Source: IDS-8 sp040902105
Lineage (GTDB): Bacteria; Pseudomonadota; Gammaproteobacteria; Steroidobacterales; Woeseiaceae
Direction of reading: 5' to 3'
Assembly (NCBI GenBank): GCA_040902105.1
Contig: JBBDXW010000054.1
Span: 1 to 64,000, forward strand
DNA length: 64,000 bases
Positions 9,803-18,933 of this stretch are shown here, piece by piece. Within the stretch, counting starts at the first letter, position 1; each line of letters opens with the position of its first letter. Position numbers and translations under genes: made by a program. The notes beneath the pieces were generated by a model, which was not told the DNA's origin, did no database searches, and saw nothing but the letters and a program-made list of their open reading frames with translations.

Positions 9803-9941
9803 GCCAGTTCATCCAGATGCCCCGGTCATCCGGGGCAACGGCGTTTCATCTGATGAATTTGCCTGGACATGGACCGGAAGGGAGGGTATCTATCTAAGGG
9901 AGTTCCGTTTGGGATTCCAAATCATGACCGGGGGAAAAGCC

Positions 9942-12464
9942 ATGCAACTAGCCGAGCCAAAACTGGCGACATCGAGGCTTGTAAAAAAACCCGTAGCAAA
10001 GGCGGTAATGCTCGCATTGCTTAGCCCTGCGGCATTGTCGCAGGCGCTTGCCCAGCAGGAAAGAAGCCTTGAAATCGAAGAAATCGTAGTCACGGCGCAG
10101 AAGCGCGACGAGAGCATGCAACGCGTGCCGATCAGCATCGAGGTGCTGAGCAATCAAACCATCCGCGACCTGAACATGCAGGATTTCTTCGACTACTCGA
10201 AGATGGTGCCCAGCATACTTTCGACGCCAAATATGGACGAGGGGACCTCGTGGGCTGGCATATCCATGCGTGGCGTCAACTCTGGCTCCCGCGGCCACGC
10301 GAGCACCAACTCGCCAACGGTCGGCATGTACCTCGATGAAATGCCGATCACGACTCAACAGGGCAATCTCGATCTGCACTTGTACGACGTATCGCGCATC
10401 GAGGTGCTTGCGGGTCCGCAGGGTACTCTGTTCGGCGCCAGTGCTCAGGCGGGAATGATACGGGTTATCAGCAACCGGCCTGAGTTAGACGAATTTTCCG
10501 GCAGCGTTGGCGCGGAAGCCAACACGGTTGACTGGGATGACACCGGATATCTGCTCGAAGGATATGTGAATGTGCCGCTTACCGAAAAGTCGGCCGTACG
10601 CTTGGTAGGGTGGTCACGCTCGACGGCAGGCTGGATAGACAACGTGCTCCGCAGCCGCACGTATCCGGGCGTAGAAGATGATGCCATTTGCGCGGCGAAC
10701 GGCGTGGATTGCAGCGCTGACGACATTACGATATCGAACGAAAACAGGGTGAAGGATAATTACAATACGGTCGACACGGTCGGTGGGCGCGCAGCGCTGC
10801 GTGTCGATCTCAATGACAATTGGACACTGTCGCCAACAATTATGGCGCAGCAAAGTGAGGCCAGGGGGCATCGGGGAGAGGACATTAGCGATTTCGTTGG
10901 TGTTGAGCAGGCGGTGTCGCACATCATGCCCCAGTACACCGACGATAGCTGGTACATGCTCGGCCTGACGATCGAAGGCAAAGTTGGCAACTTCGACCTG
11001 GTCTACTCGGGTGGCTACCTCCAGCGCGACGTCGACGGTTCGTACGACTATGCGGACTACGCCTACTGGTATGATGTGGCCTATACGACCGGATATTACA
11101 CCGACCTGCATTTCCTGGACAGTGGCCCGAGGCCCATAGAGAACCAGTGGTACCCCGGTATCGCCGGTACACGCAACATGCAGGGCTATGCGCAGGAGGT
11201 ATACGACTGGTATGAGAGGGAGACTCACGAGCTCCGTGTAACCACCGATCCGGAGAAACGCATCCGAGGTATGCTGGGCTTTTTCTGGATGGACAGTTAT
11301 CACGATTACACGACGCCGTACAGGGCGCCCGGCCTTGCTGATTTCATGGAGCTGGAAGGAGGGGACCCGTTTTTGACCCGGGACACTTTCTACCTGAACA
11401 GCATGGATCGTTTCGACAAAGACAAGGCTTTTTTTGGGCAAGTTGACTACGACATCACAGACGATCTCGAGCTGACTGTCGGTGCACGCTTTTTCGAGCC
11501 CAAGCAGGACGTCGTTGGCTTCACGGGGTACAGCCTCCAAGCAAACGGAATCTGGAGCAGCTCAGGCGAGGCTCGATGCGATCTGCTGGGTAACGGGCAG
11601 ACGGACTATCAGGGCAAGCGCAACCTCAAGCCGTGTCTGGCCGTGGACAAGCACATCAGCGAGAGAGAGAGCATCTATCGCGTCAACCTGACCTACCGGG
11701 CGTCTGACGATGCCATGTTGTACGGAACCTGGTCCGAAGGCTACCGTCCCGGCGGAATCAATCGAAATCCGGATCAAACCGAATATCTGTCCGAATTCCT
11801 GACCAACTACGAAATGGGTTGGAAAACCCAACTCCTGGATGGGCGATTGCAGCTTAACGGAGCTGCATTCTACGATGAGTGGGAAGACTTCCAGATTACG
11901 TTCGCCGGGCAGAATAATATCACACAAATTGGCAATGGCCCGTCGGCACAGATCATCGGGTTTGAAGCACAGATTGTCTGGTTACCAACGGATCGTCTCA
12001 GGATAGTTGGATCCGCGGCCCGTTACGACGGGGAACTGACGTCCGTTTTCGCGGACTACAATCCGGATGGAAGTATCGAAGAAGTCAAGGCGGCAAAGGG
12101 CACTCCGTTACCCGACACCCCGAAATTCAAGGGTAACGTTGTTGGTCGGTATAGCTTCCCGGTGAGCGGTTATGACGCCTACGTGCAGGGTACGCTGATT
12201 TATTCCGGGAAGAGGAGATCCGACCTGGAACCGGAGGACTATGAGATCAGGGGCGACTTCCCCTCGATCACGTTACTCGACCTGGCCGCCGGATTTCAGA
12301 CAGAGTCGTGGTCATTTGATCTGTTCGTGAAAAATGCGACAAATAACGATACTCCGTGGTACGACACAGCGCAGTGCTCATTCTCCACTTGTGGCGCGCA
12401 GAGATACATCGTACGCGAGCGACCGATCACGGTCGCCTTGAAAGCCACAAGAAATTTTTTCTGA
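9942..12464 (+). CDS. TonB-dependent outer-membrane receptor
   Basis: 840 residues from ATG 9942, chosen because GGGGGA sits six bases upstream and the signal peptide then starts normally. The frame is open further upstream but that part is not receptor-like. The signal peptide ends near ALSQALAQ (residue about 38). A TonB-box-like EEIVVTAQKR follows, then the plug (VPISIEVLS, and RIEVLAGPQGTLFGASAQAG near 160), then a long beta-barrel ending in aromatic Phe-Phe. It should import a large or scarce substrate with TonB energy. Substrate not readable; the plug resembles the broad Proteobacterial group often called iron-complex receptors but used for many ligands. It has the same plug pattern as the receptor at the right edge. 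Confidence 0.92.
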   Translation: MQLAEPKLATSRLVKKPVAKAVMLALLSPAALSQALAQQERSLEIEEIVVTAQKRDESMQRVPISIEVLSNQTIRDLNMQDFFDYSKMVPSILSTPNMDEGTSWAGISMRGVNSGSRGHASTNSPTVGMYLDEMPITTQQGNLDLHLYDVSRIEVLAGPQGTLFGASAQAGMIRVISNRPELDEFSGSVGAEANTVDWDDTGYLLEGYVNVPLTEKSAVRLVGWSRSTAGWIDNVLRSRTYPGVEDDAICAANGVDCSADDITISNENRVKDNYNTVDTVGGRAALRVDLNDNWTLSPTIMAQQSEARGHRGEDISDFVGVEQAVSHIMPQYTDDSWYMLGLTIEGKVGNFDLVYSGGYLQRDVDGSYDYADYAYWYDVAYTTGYYTDLHFLDSGPRPIENQWYPGIAGTRNMQGYAQEVYDWYERETHELRVTTDPEKRIRGMLGFFWMDSYHDYTTPYRAPGLADFMELEGGDPFLTRDTFYLNSMDRFDKDKAFFGQVDYDITDDLELTVGARFFEPKQDVVGFTGYSLQANGIWSSSGEARCDLLGNGQTDYQGKRNLKPCLAVDKHISERESIYRVNLTYRASDDAMLYGTWSEGYRPGGINRNPDQTEYLSEFLTNYEMGWKTQLLDGRLQLNGAAFYDEWEDFQITFAGQNNITQIGNGPSAQIIGFEAQIVWLPTDRLRIVGSAARYDGELTSVFADYNPDGSIEEVKAAKGTPLPDTPKFKGNVVGRYSFPVSGYDAYVQGTLIYSGKRRSDLEPEDYEIRGDFPSITLLDLAAGFQTESWSFDLFVKNATNNDTPWYDTAQCSFSTCGAQRYIVRERPITVALKATRNFF

Positions 12465-12899
12465 AGCGCAACTAATGGCGCTTGGAGTATACGAGTACCA
12501 CAGAACAGGTGACCTCGTTTCAACGATAGGTCGCTGGGCGCGGGCGCAGAGTTATCGCAAGCCAAGGCTCCCGTTTGGGTGGCGCCGTAGAGGGGGATCG
12601 GATCGTCAATGCTTCAAGCGTGCCGCTTTCGGCGCGGTTGCCGTGGCAATGACGCTCCGCAATCTCCCGGATACGTTCGATGCGATACAGTATCACACTG
12701 AACAAGCAGGTCGTTTGGCGCCAGGCTTCGTTAGTCGGGTCGAGGTTCATGCAGTGCCACGAAAATCAGATCGGTGCCCGCTGCAACGGATATGGCTCGA
12801 TACGATCCAGTGAACGGTTCTAAGCTTGCTGCGGAGGCTAGGCTATTCAACGTCGGCCCAGGATGTTCCTCTAAATCGATCAATATCAGGACCAATTGA
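12465..12899 (+). other. Intergenic stretch without a recognised gene
   Basis: This 435-base stretch has short open frames on both strands but none with a recognisable domain, ribosome-binding site or consistent coding pattern. A perfect 6-base stem (AAGCGC, loop of 8, GCGCTT) at 12466-12485 directly follows the receptor stop. It has no T-run after it, so it is only a weak terminator candidate. The promoter for the next gene may lie in the last 100 bases. Confidence 0.4.
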
Positions 12900-14348
12900 A
12901 TGAGTGTATGGCAACGGCCAGTGCGAGCCGCGCTGATTGTTAATGCGTTGGTTGCACTATCGGCCTGTTCGACAAAAGGCGGGGACGAACTGGAGGTCCA
13001 AGAACGTTGGCTCGCTGGAGACCACCATATTCACAGTCGGTATAGCGTGCTCTACGATGAGGAAGATCCGCCTGCTTACAGCTTCGGCGGAGATGCGATA
13101 TATCCGATCCCAATGAACGCACTTATGGCGCAGCACTTTGGCCTCGACTGGACAGTTGCTACGGATCATGGCGGTCCGAACCACAGTAAAATAAACTTCG
13201 AACGCGCTTACCCGGAGCTCCAGCTGTCGCGCGTGACCGTGCCGGAGGTAATCCAGTTCTACGGCTTGGAATTGAATACGCCTGCAGCGGACCATTCGAG
13301 CATCATCGTCCCATATACCACTGACGAGTCGATCGTATTGCGCAACCTCGAATTACGCTTCGACAAGTATGAAAAGTGGACCGAGGAAGAAATGCGGGAG
13401 CGCGATCAGGAGGATCGTATGATCGAGGCTTTGCGCGCGATGGACCGGCTTACCGACAAGCCTGTTGTCATCGCGCATCATCCGGGCCGGCTCGCGCCGG
13501 GACTCGGTGAATACGGCATAACGGAGCCCCGCGAACTGCGCAACTGGAACAACACAGCACCCGATGTTGCGGTCGGCATGGAAGGCGCGCCCGGACACCA
13601 GGCGGGACCCCTTAGAAGTGAAGATCCTGCTCCGCGCGGTTGGTATTTCGGGCACCCGACGATGGGCGGTTTCGACCAGATGACCGCGAAACTGGGCGGG
13701 GTTTGGGACTCGATGCTGGGTGAGGGGCGGCGCTGGTGGGTCACGGCCAATTCCGATGCTCACGAGCACTATACGGAAGGCGCAGGTGTCAACTTCTGGC
13801 CTGGTGAATATTCGAAGACCTACGTCTTTGCGAAGAAGGATCACGCTTCGATTCTGGAAAGCCTGCGCCGCGGCCGGATTTTCGTCACGACCGGTGACCT
13901 CGTTTCCGAACTCCATGTTGAGGTAGTGGACGTCACAGGCGCTTCAGGGCCGGCGCGGATCGGCGGTAGGATCACTTTGGCAAAAGCCGGCGAGATACAA
14001 ATACGCATTCGGATAAGGGATCCGAGTGGGCCCAACCACAACGGCGACAGCCCGGACGTCAAGCGGATCGACCTGATCGTCGGCGATGTCACAGGGCCGA
14101 GTGAGGATCCGACGCTCGACACGAATCCGTCGACCAGCGTTGTAAGGCGTTTTCTCGCGGCTGACTGGCGTACGGACGGTGAGACACTCGACGTGAGCCA
14201 CACGCTCCGCGTCAGCGCACCCGTATACATACGCGTTCGAGGTACCAATACAAACGAATTGGAACCAAGCATCGATCCTCCCGATGAAGATCCCTGGCCG
14301 GACTTATGGTTTTATTCGAATCCAGTGTTCGTAGAGTTCCAGCAATGA
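12900..14348 (+). CDS. PHP-type metal-dependent hydrolase lipoprotein
   Basis: 482 residues. The start carries a lipoprotein signal (VALSACSTKG), so Cys23 or thereabouts is the likely lipidated residue and the protein is probably anchored outside the cytoplasm. The body has polymerase-and-histidinol-phosphatase style metal motifs: GDHHIHSRYS near residue 40, ATDHGG near 82, an Glu in YGLELNTP, VIAHHPGR near 198 and ANSDAHEH near 283. A beta-rich C-terminal region (from about 335) follows the hydrolase domain. PHP proteins hydrolyse phosphoester or related bonds using two or three metals; the substrate here is unknown. The periplasmic location suggests scavenging. Confidence 0.82.
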   Translation: MSVWQRPVRAALIVNALVALSACSTKGGDELEVQERWLAGDHHIHSRYSVLYDEEDPPAYSFGGDAIYPIPMNALMAQHFGLDWTVATDHGGPNHSKINFERAYPELQLSRVTVPEVIQFYGLELNTPAADHSSIIVPYTTDESIVLRNLELRFDKYEKWTEEEMRERDQEDRMIEALRAMDRLTDKPVVIAHHPGRLAPGLGEYGITEPRELRNWNNTAPDVAVGMEGAPGHQAGPLRSEDPAPRGWYFGHPTMGGFDQMTAKLGGVWDSMLGEGRRWWVTANSDAHEHYTEGAGVNFWPGEYSKTYVFAKKDHASILESLRRGRIFVTTGDLVSELHVEVVDVTGASGPARIGGRITLAKAGEIQIRIRIRDPSGPNHNGDSPDVKRIDLIVGDVTGPSEDPTLDTNPSTSVVRRFLAADWRTDGETLDVSHTLRVSAPVYIRVRGTNTNELEPSIDPPDEDPWPDLWFYSNPVFVEFQQ

Positions 14349-14508
14349 CCGGACGCCTTGTCTGGTGGTAATGCTGGTCGTGACGGATTTACCCGCGGCC
14401 AGCCGCCTGTGCTCTAGAGCGCGGTAGCAGTTGCAACGCCTTCAGCCCACCGAGAAATACCGGCCGAATTGACGGCATGGGAACAAGCAACAAGAGACTA
14501 ATTGTCTA

Positions 14509-16128
14509 ATGAAGGACTACGACGCAATCGTCATCGGTGCCGGGCACAACGGCCTCACCAACGCGGCTTACCTCGCCAAGTCCGGGCTGAAAGTGCTGTG
14601 CGTCGAGAAGAACGAGTACATCGGCGGCGCGACGGTCAGCAGGAACCTGTACAAGGACTGGATCTATTCGAACTGTTCCTATGTGTGCAGTTTACTGCGG
14701 CCCGAGATTTACCGGGATCTGGAACTCGCCAGGCATGGTTTGCAGGTGACGCCGCCTTACGGCGGTGGCTGCACTTTCATGGAAAACGGCGATTACCTCG
14801 GTAGCTACACCGATCCCCAGGTGAAGCACCGGGAGTATGCTCGGTTTTCTAAGGCCGATGCTGATGCGTACGAGCGCTACTCTGCGGATGTCATGCGCCA
14901 GTGCCGGTTCATTCGCGAGTTCCTTTTGCGGACACCGCCGGACCCGGCTTCGTTCAGGCTGCAGGACCTGAAAGAGCTGGCTTATCTTGGCGGCAAGTTT
15001 TTCGACATGGGCGAACAGCGTATGTACGAAACCATTCGGTTTTGGACGATGAGCGTGGCCGAGTACCTCGATGAATACTTCGAGACTGACGTGATCAAGA
15101 CGGCGCTCTCCGGCAGCGGCATCATTGGCACGGCGCTCGGCGTTCATTCGCCCGGGACCTCGTACGTTCTCCTGCACCACTACATGGGTGACGTTGACGG
15201 CAATATCGGCGCTTGGGGATTTGCCCGCGGCGGCACCGGCGCAGTGGCGAAGGCCATCAGCGAGGCCTTCTTGGCCTATGGCGGCGAGCTCCGCACGGAG
15301 GCCGGCGTCGAGCAGATTACGGTGAAGAACCGCAAGGTGACCGGCGTTGCGCTGTCGAACGGCGAAGAGATCAGCGCCAGCACCGTGGTGTCGGCGCTGG
15401 ACGTCAAGAATACCTTCCTGCGCTGCATGGACAGGAAAGATCTTGATAAGGATTTCTATCGCCGCGTCAAGAACTTCAAGATTCGCGGCTCATCGGGCAA
15501 GCTGAACATCGCACTGTCCGGGCTGCCGTCGTTCCCGGCGTTGCCCAGGGACAGCACCTGCATCAATGGCTTCATGCATTTCACCGACTCGATGGAGCGC
15601 ATGGAGCGTGCCTACGACGACTGGAAGGAAGGCACCTGGTCGAAGGACCCGTACGTGGACATGATGATGCCGACGCTCACGGATCCGACCATGGCGCCGC
15701 CGGGCAAGCATTTCATGAGCTGTTTCGTGCAGTACTGCCCGGCGCAGATCGAGGGACGCGACTGGACCGACGAGGAGCGCAAGCAGTTCGGGCAGACGGT
15801 TATCGACCAGATCGCGAATTACAGCCCGGACTTCAAGAGCCTTATCGAGCACGTCGAAATCCGCACACCAGCTGTCATCGAGGATGAAATCGGCATCACC
15901 GAAGGCAACATCTTCCACGGTGAGCTGACCATGGACCAGCTCATGTTCAACCGGCCGATTCCCGGGTACGCGCAATATCGCGGTCCGGTTGGCGGCCTGT
16001 ACATGTGTGGATCGAGCACGCATCCCGGCGGCGGCATTATGGCTGCGCCCGGTTGCAATGCAGCGCGCGAGATTCTCCTGGATCTCAAGCGACCGGACAT
16101 TACCCCGGTCAACTTTGGCGACGACTGA
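14509..16128 (+). CDS. PYROXD2-like FAD-dependent oxidoreductase (copy 1)
   Basis: 539 residues, a phytoene-desaturase/PYROXD2-type flavoprotein. The dinucleotide-binding Rossmann motif is at the N-terminus (AIVIGAGHNGLTNAAYLAKS then EKNEYIGGATVS), and the C-terminal FAD motif is GGLYMCGSSTHPGGGIMAAPG near residue 500. No signal peptide, so it is cytosolic or membrane-associated. Family members oxidise C-C or C-N bonds; the substrate is not known. It is very similar along its whole length to 41036-42652, including the segment LYKDWIYSNCSYVCSLLRPE, so the two are close paralogues. The next gene starts in the last base of its stop codon, which indicates translational coupling. Confidence 0.88.
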   Translation: MKDYDAIVIGAGHNGLTNAAYLAKSGLKVLCVEKNEYIGGATVSRNLYKDWIYSNCSYVCSLLRPEIYRDLELARHGLQVTPPYGGGCTFMENGDYLGSYTDPQVKHREYARFSKADADAYERYSADVMRQCRFIREFLLRTPPDPASFRLQDLKELAYLGGKFFDMGEQRMYETIRFWTMSVAEYLDEYFETDVIKTALSGSGIIGTALGVHSPGTSYVLLHHYMGDVDGNIGAWGFARGGTGAVAKAISEAFLAYGGELRTEAGVEQITVKNRKVTGVALSNGEEISASTVVSALDVKNTFLRCMDRKDLDKDFYRRVKNFKIRGSSGKLNIALSGLPSFPALPRDSTCINGFMHFTDSMERMERAYDDWKEGTWSKDPYVDMMMPTLTDPTMAPPGKHFMSCFVQYCPAQIEGRDWTDEERKQFGQTVIDQIANYSPDFKSLIEHVEIRTPAVIEDEIGITEGNIFHGELTMDQLMFNRPIPGYAQYRGPVGGLYMCGSSTHPGGGIMAAPGCNAAREILLDLKRPDITPVNFGDD

Positions 16129-17678
16129 TGGCTGGCAAGTATGATGCCATTGTCATAGGTGCGGGGCACAACGGTCTTGTATGTGCCGCGTTGCTGGCAA
16201 AGGCGGGCAACGAAACCCTGGTGCTGGAGGCGAATGAGCGGGTTGGTGGGGCTGCTGTAACGCGATCGTTCACCGAGGGCTACTCGGTATCAGCGATCGC
16301 CCACTTGTTGTACCAGTTGCAGCCGCAGATTGAGGACGATCTGGAGCTGAAGGGCGGCCTGACGACGGAAAAACTCGGCACGGTTGCGCTGTCCAGGGAC
16401 GGCAATCACGTTCGTATCGGCAGCGACGACGACGTTTCCGGCGTGAGCGTTGAGGACAAGGCCAGCTATCGGCATTTTCGCAAGCGCATGACACGTTTCG
16501 CCGACCTGCTGAATACCTATCTCAATAAGACCGCGCCGCGGCTCGCAAGTGGCGCGAGCAAGTCAGACAAGCTGACTCTCGCGCGGCTGGGCTTCGATGT
16601 TCGTCGGCTGGGTCGCCGGGAGATGCGGGAGTTCCTGCGGCTCATCGGCATGAACATCCGCGACGAGGTGTTCGAACATTTTGAGAGCGCACTCCTGCGC
16701 GGCGCCATTAGCCTCGACGCGACGCTGGGTACGCGTCTTGGCCCCCGCTCCCCGAATACGATTCTGACCTATCTTTACCGGCTTGCCGGCACGCACGCCA
16801 GTCTCAGGCTGCCGACCGGCGGCATGAGCGCCGTGTCCGAAGCGCTGGCCCACTCAGCACGGGAGAATGGCGCAATCATACACACTGGCGTGAAGGTTTC
16901 GCGCATCATCGTAGAGAATGGACATGTCGCCGGCGTTGAAACGGAATCCGGCGATATCTTTTCGAGCAGTCTGGTGGTTTCGAATGCCGACCCGAAGTCC
17001 ACAATGATGAAGCTTGTCGGGAGCAAAAATCTGGAGACGGGTTTCACGCGGCGTGTCCATCAAATTCGGATGTGCGGCAGTGCAGCTAAGCTGCACTTGG
17101 CGCTCGATGGCCTCCCGAGCATCGCGGGCGTCGAGGGCAGCGAATTCGGCGCCCGCTTCCTGATTGCGCCCGATGATGCCTATGTCGAACGAGCATTCAA
17201 TTACGTCAAGTACGGCGAAACTTCCGTGAAGCCGGTGTTTGAAATCACCTTTCCGAGTTTCCGCGACAGTACGCTCGCTCCCGCCGGCAAGCACGTCATG
17301 TCGGCAATTATCCAGTATGTGCCGTATGAGCTGCGTAGCGGCTGGTCCGTCGACACTCGTGAGGCGTTTCGGAAGGTCGCGGTGGAAACCTTGTCGGATT
17401 ACATGCCAGAGGTTGAGCAGAGGATCACGGGATGGGAGCTGTTGACTCCTGCGGACATAGAAGAGCAATTCCACATCACCGGCGGCCATTGGCACCATGG
17501 TGAACTGGCACTGGATCAGTTTTTGTTTACTCGGCCAATCGGTGGGGCGCACCAGTATGCGATGCCTGTCGGCGGCCTGTATCTCTGTGGAGCGGGGACC
17601 CATCCGGGCGGAGGCGTCAGCGGCGCGGCCGGTCGAAACGCGGCCCGGGTCATCCTGACGCGGGAGAACACGGTATGA
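16128..17678 (+). CDS. PYROXD2-like FAD-dependent oxidoreductase (divergent partner)
   Basis: 516 residues from the ATG overlapping the upstream stop (TGATG). The frame is open further upstream but the Rossmann motif (AIVIGAGHNGLVCAALLAKA) must sit at the N-terminus, which fixes this start. The C-terminal FAD motif is GGLYLCGAGTHPGGGVSGAAG. It is only moderately similar to its neighbour at 14509, so the pair may be two subunits or two successive dehydrogenation steps. Its stop overlaps the ATG of the GcvT-like gene by four bases, so the three genes form a tightly coupled operon. That context suggests a flavin-linked oxidation feeding a folate-dependent transfer. Confidence 0.88.
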   Translation: MAGKYDAIVIGAGHNGLVCAALLAKAGNETLVLEANERVGGAAVTRSFTEGYSVSAIAHLLYQLQPQIEDDLELKGGLTTEKLGTVALSRDGNHVRIGSDDDVSGVSVEDKASYRHFRKRMTRFADLLNTYLNKTAPRLASGASKSDKLTLARLGFDVRRLGRREMREFLRLIGMNIRDEVFEHFESALLRGAISLDATLGTRLGPRSPNTILTYLYRLAGTHASLRLPTGGMSAVSEALAHSARENGAIIHTGVKVSRIIVENGHVAGVETESGDIFSSSLVVSNADPKSTMMKLVGSKNLETGFTRRVHQIRMCGSAAKLHLALDGLPSIAGVEGSEFGARFLIAPDDAYVERAFNYVKYGETSVKPVFEITFPSFRDSTLAPAGKHVMSAIIQYVPYELRSGWSVDTREAFRKVAVETLSDYMPEVEQRITGWELLTPADIEEQFHITGGHWHHGELALDQFLFTRPIGGAHQYAMPVGGLYLCGAGTHPGGGVSGAAGRNAARVILTRENTV

Positions 17679-18868
17679 CGGTTACCGAAGTGGAGCAAGG
17701 CAGGATCCGGTCGCCATTTTATCCGCGGCAAGCCAGGATTGATCGTCTCAACCTTTGGCACGACTGGAAGGGCTATTTAAGTGCCGATGGCTTTTATGAT
17801 ACAGCTCTCGAATACTTTGCCGTGCGAAACAGCACCGGCGTTTTCGATATTTCTCCAATGTCCAAGTATCGAATTTCCGGTCCGGACAGCCTGGCTTTCG
17901 TCGACCGGCTGGTCACTCGCGACATGCGCAAGCTGGCACCGGGTCGCGTGGCGTATGCCGTCTGGTGTGACGACGAGGGTCAGGTGATCGACGACGGCAC
18001 GATCTTTCACTTGCAGGAGGGGGTGTATCGCATTTGTTCCCAGGAGCGCCACATGTCCTGGTTCAAAGCCGCGGCGCTCGGCATGGCAGTTACGATCGTC
18101 GACGAGACTGCCGAAGTCTGCGGACTTGCGGTGCAGGGGCCCACGTCCTTCAGCGTCCTTGATGCAATGGAGCTCGATGGCATTGAAAACCTGAGGCCGT
18201 TCGGCTTAACCACGTTCGATTTTCAGGGCGCCGAACTCATGGTTTCGCGAACCGGTTTCACCGGAGACCTGGGATACGAAATGTGGATCACGCCGGGCAA
18301 GGCTTTCGATCTCTGGGATGCTCTGTTCGAAGCCGGCAAGCTGTTTGGAATTCGGGCGATCGGTACGCATGCGCTGGATCAGTCGCGGATTGAGGCTGGC
18401 TTCATTCAGGCTTACATCGACTTCCTGCCGGCTTGCGTCACAGTCAGGCCAGGTCGATCCCGTTCTCCGCTGGAGCTGGGGCTGGAGTGGCTGGTGGACT
18501 TAAAGAAGCCCAATTTTAACGGCCGTCACGCGCTGGCTGAGGAAAAACTCACCGGCTCGACTTGGCGGCTGGTAAAGCTCGATATAGAGGGCAACAAACC
18601 AGCCCATCACTCCTACATCTATCCGCGCAAGGGCAAAAGCGAGGCGTGTGGCTTTATCACCAGTGCAGCCTGGTCGCCAGTCTGCAAGCAGAATATCGCA
18701 CTCGGCACGGTGCGTACGCCTCGTGGCAACGTCGGGGACACGCTTTATGTAGAGATCTATTACCAACGCGAAATGCACTGGTCGAAGGTAATCGCCGAAG
18801 CCACCGTTGTCGCCAAACCATTCTGGGATCCGCCTCGCAGACGTGCAACGCCACCGGAACGGTTCTGA
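17675..18868 (+). CDS. GcvT-like aminomethyltransferase family protein
   Basis: 397 residues of the GcvT/DmdA/YgfZ fold: an N-terminal folate-binding domain (SKYRISGPDSLAFVDRLVTRD near residue 65, then VCGLAVQGPTS near 150 and RTGFTGDLGYEMWI near 192) and a C-terminal barrel (GFITSAAWSPVCKQNIALG). Members use tetrahydrofolate to accept one-carbon units from methylamines, sarcosine/dimethylglycine, glycine or DMSP. The start overlaps the stop of the upstream flavoprotein (ATGA). The union of a flavin dehydrogenase with a GcvT domain is the logic of dimethylglycine and sarcosine dehydrogenases, here as separate proteins. The exact substrate is unproven. Confidence 0.85.
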   Translation: MTVTEVEQGRIRSPFYPRQARIDRLNLWHDWKGYLSADGFYDTALEYFAVRNSTGVFDISPMSKYRISGPDSLAFVDRLVTRDMRKLAPGRVAYAVWCDDEGQVIDDGTIFHLQEGVYRICSQERHMSWFKAAALGMAVTIVDETAEVCGLAVQGPTSFSVLDAMELDGIENLRPFGLTTFDFQGAELMVSRTGFTGDLGYEMWITPGKAFDLWDALFEAGKLFGIRAIGTHALDQSRIEAGFIQAYIDFLPACVTVRPGRSRSPLELGLEWLVDLKKPNFNGRHALAEEKLTGSTWRLVKLDIEGNKPAHHSYIYPRKGKSEACGFITSAAWSPVCKQNIALGTVRTPRGNVGDTLYVEIYYQREMHWSKVIAEATVVAKPFWDPPRRRATPPERF

Positions 18869-18933
18869 TCCGACTTCGTTTGCAAAGCATCGAGCAATCT
18901 CCAGCGGTGAGCGGCGCTTCCTGCCTCACATCG

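Noticed and set aside
10614..11540. A 308-codon minus-strand open frame inside the TonB receptor
   Set aside because: It has no domain and lies wholly within a clear receptor barrel sequence on the plus strand.
12466..12485. Perfect 6-base hairpin just after the TonB receptor stop
   Set aside because: It has no following T-run and an 8-base loop, so it is too weak to list as a terminator.
12475..12813. A 112-codon ORF after the TonB receptor
   Set aside because: It has no ribosome-binding site, domain or consistent coding pattern.
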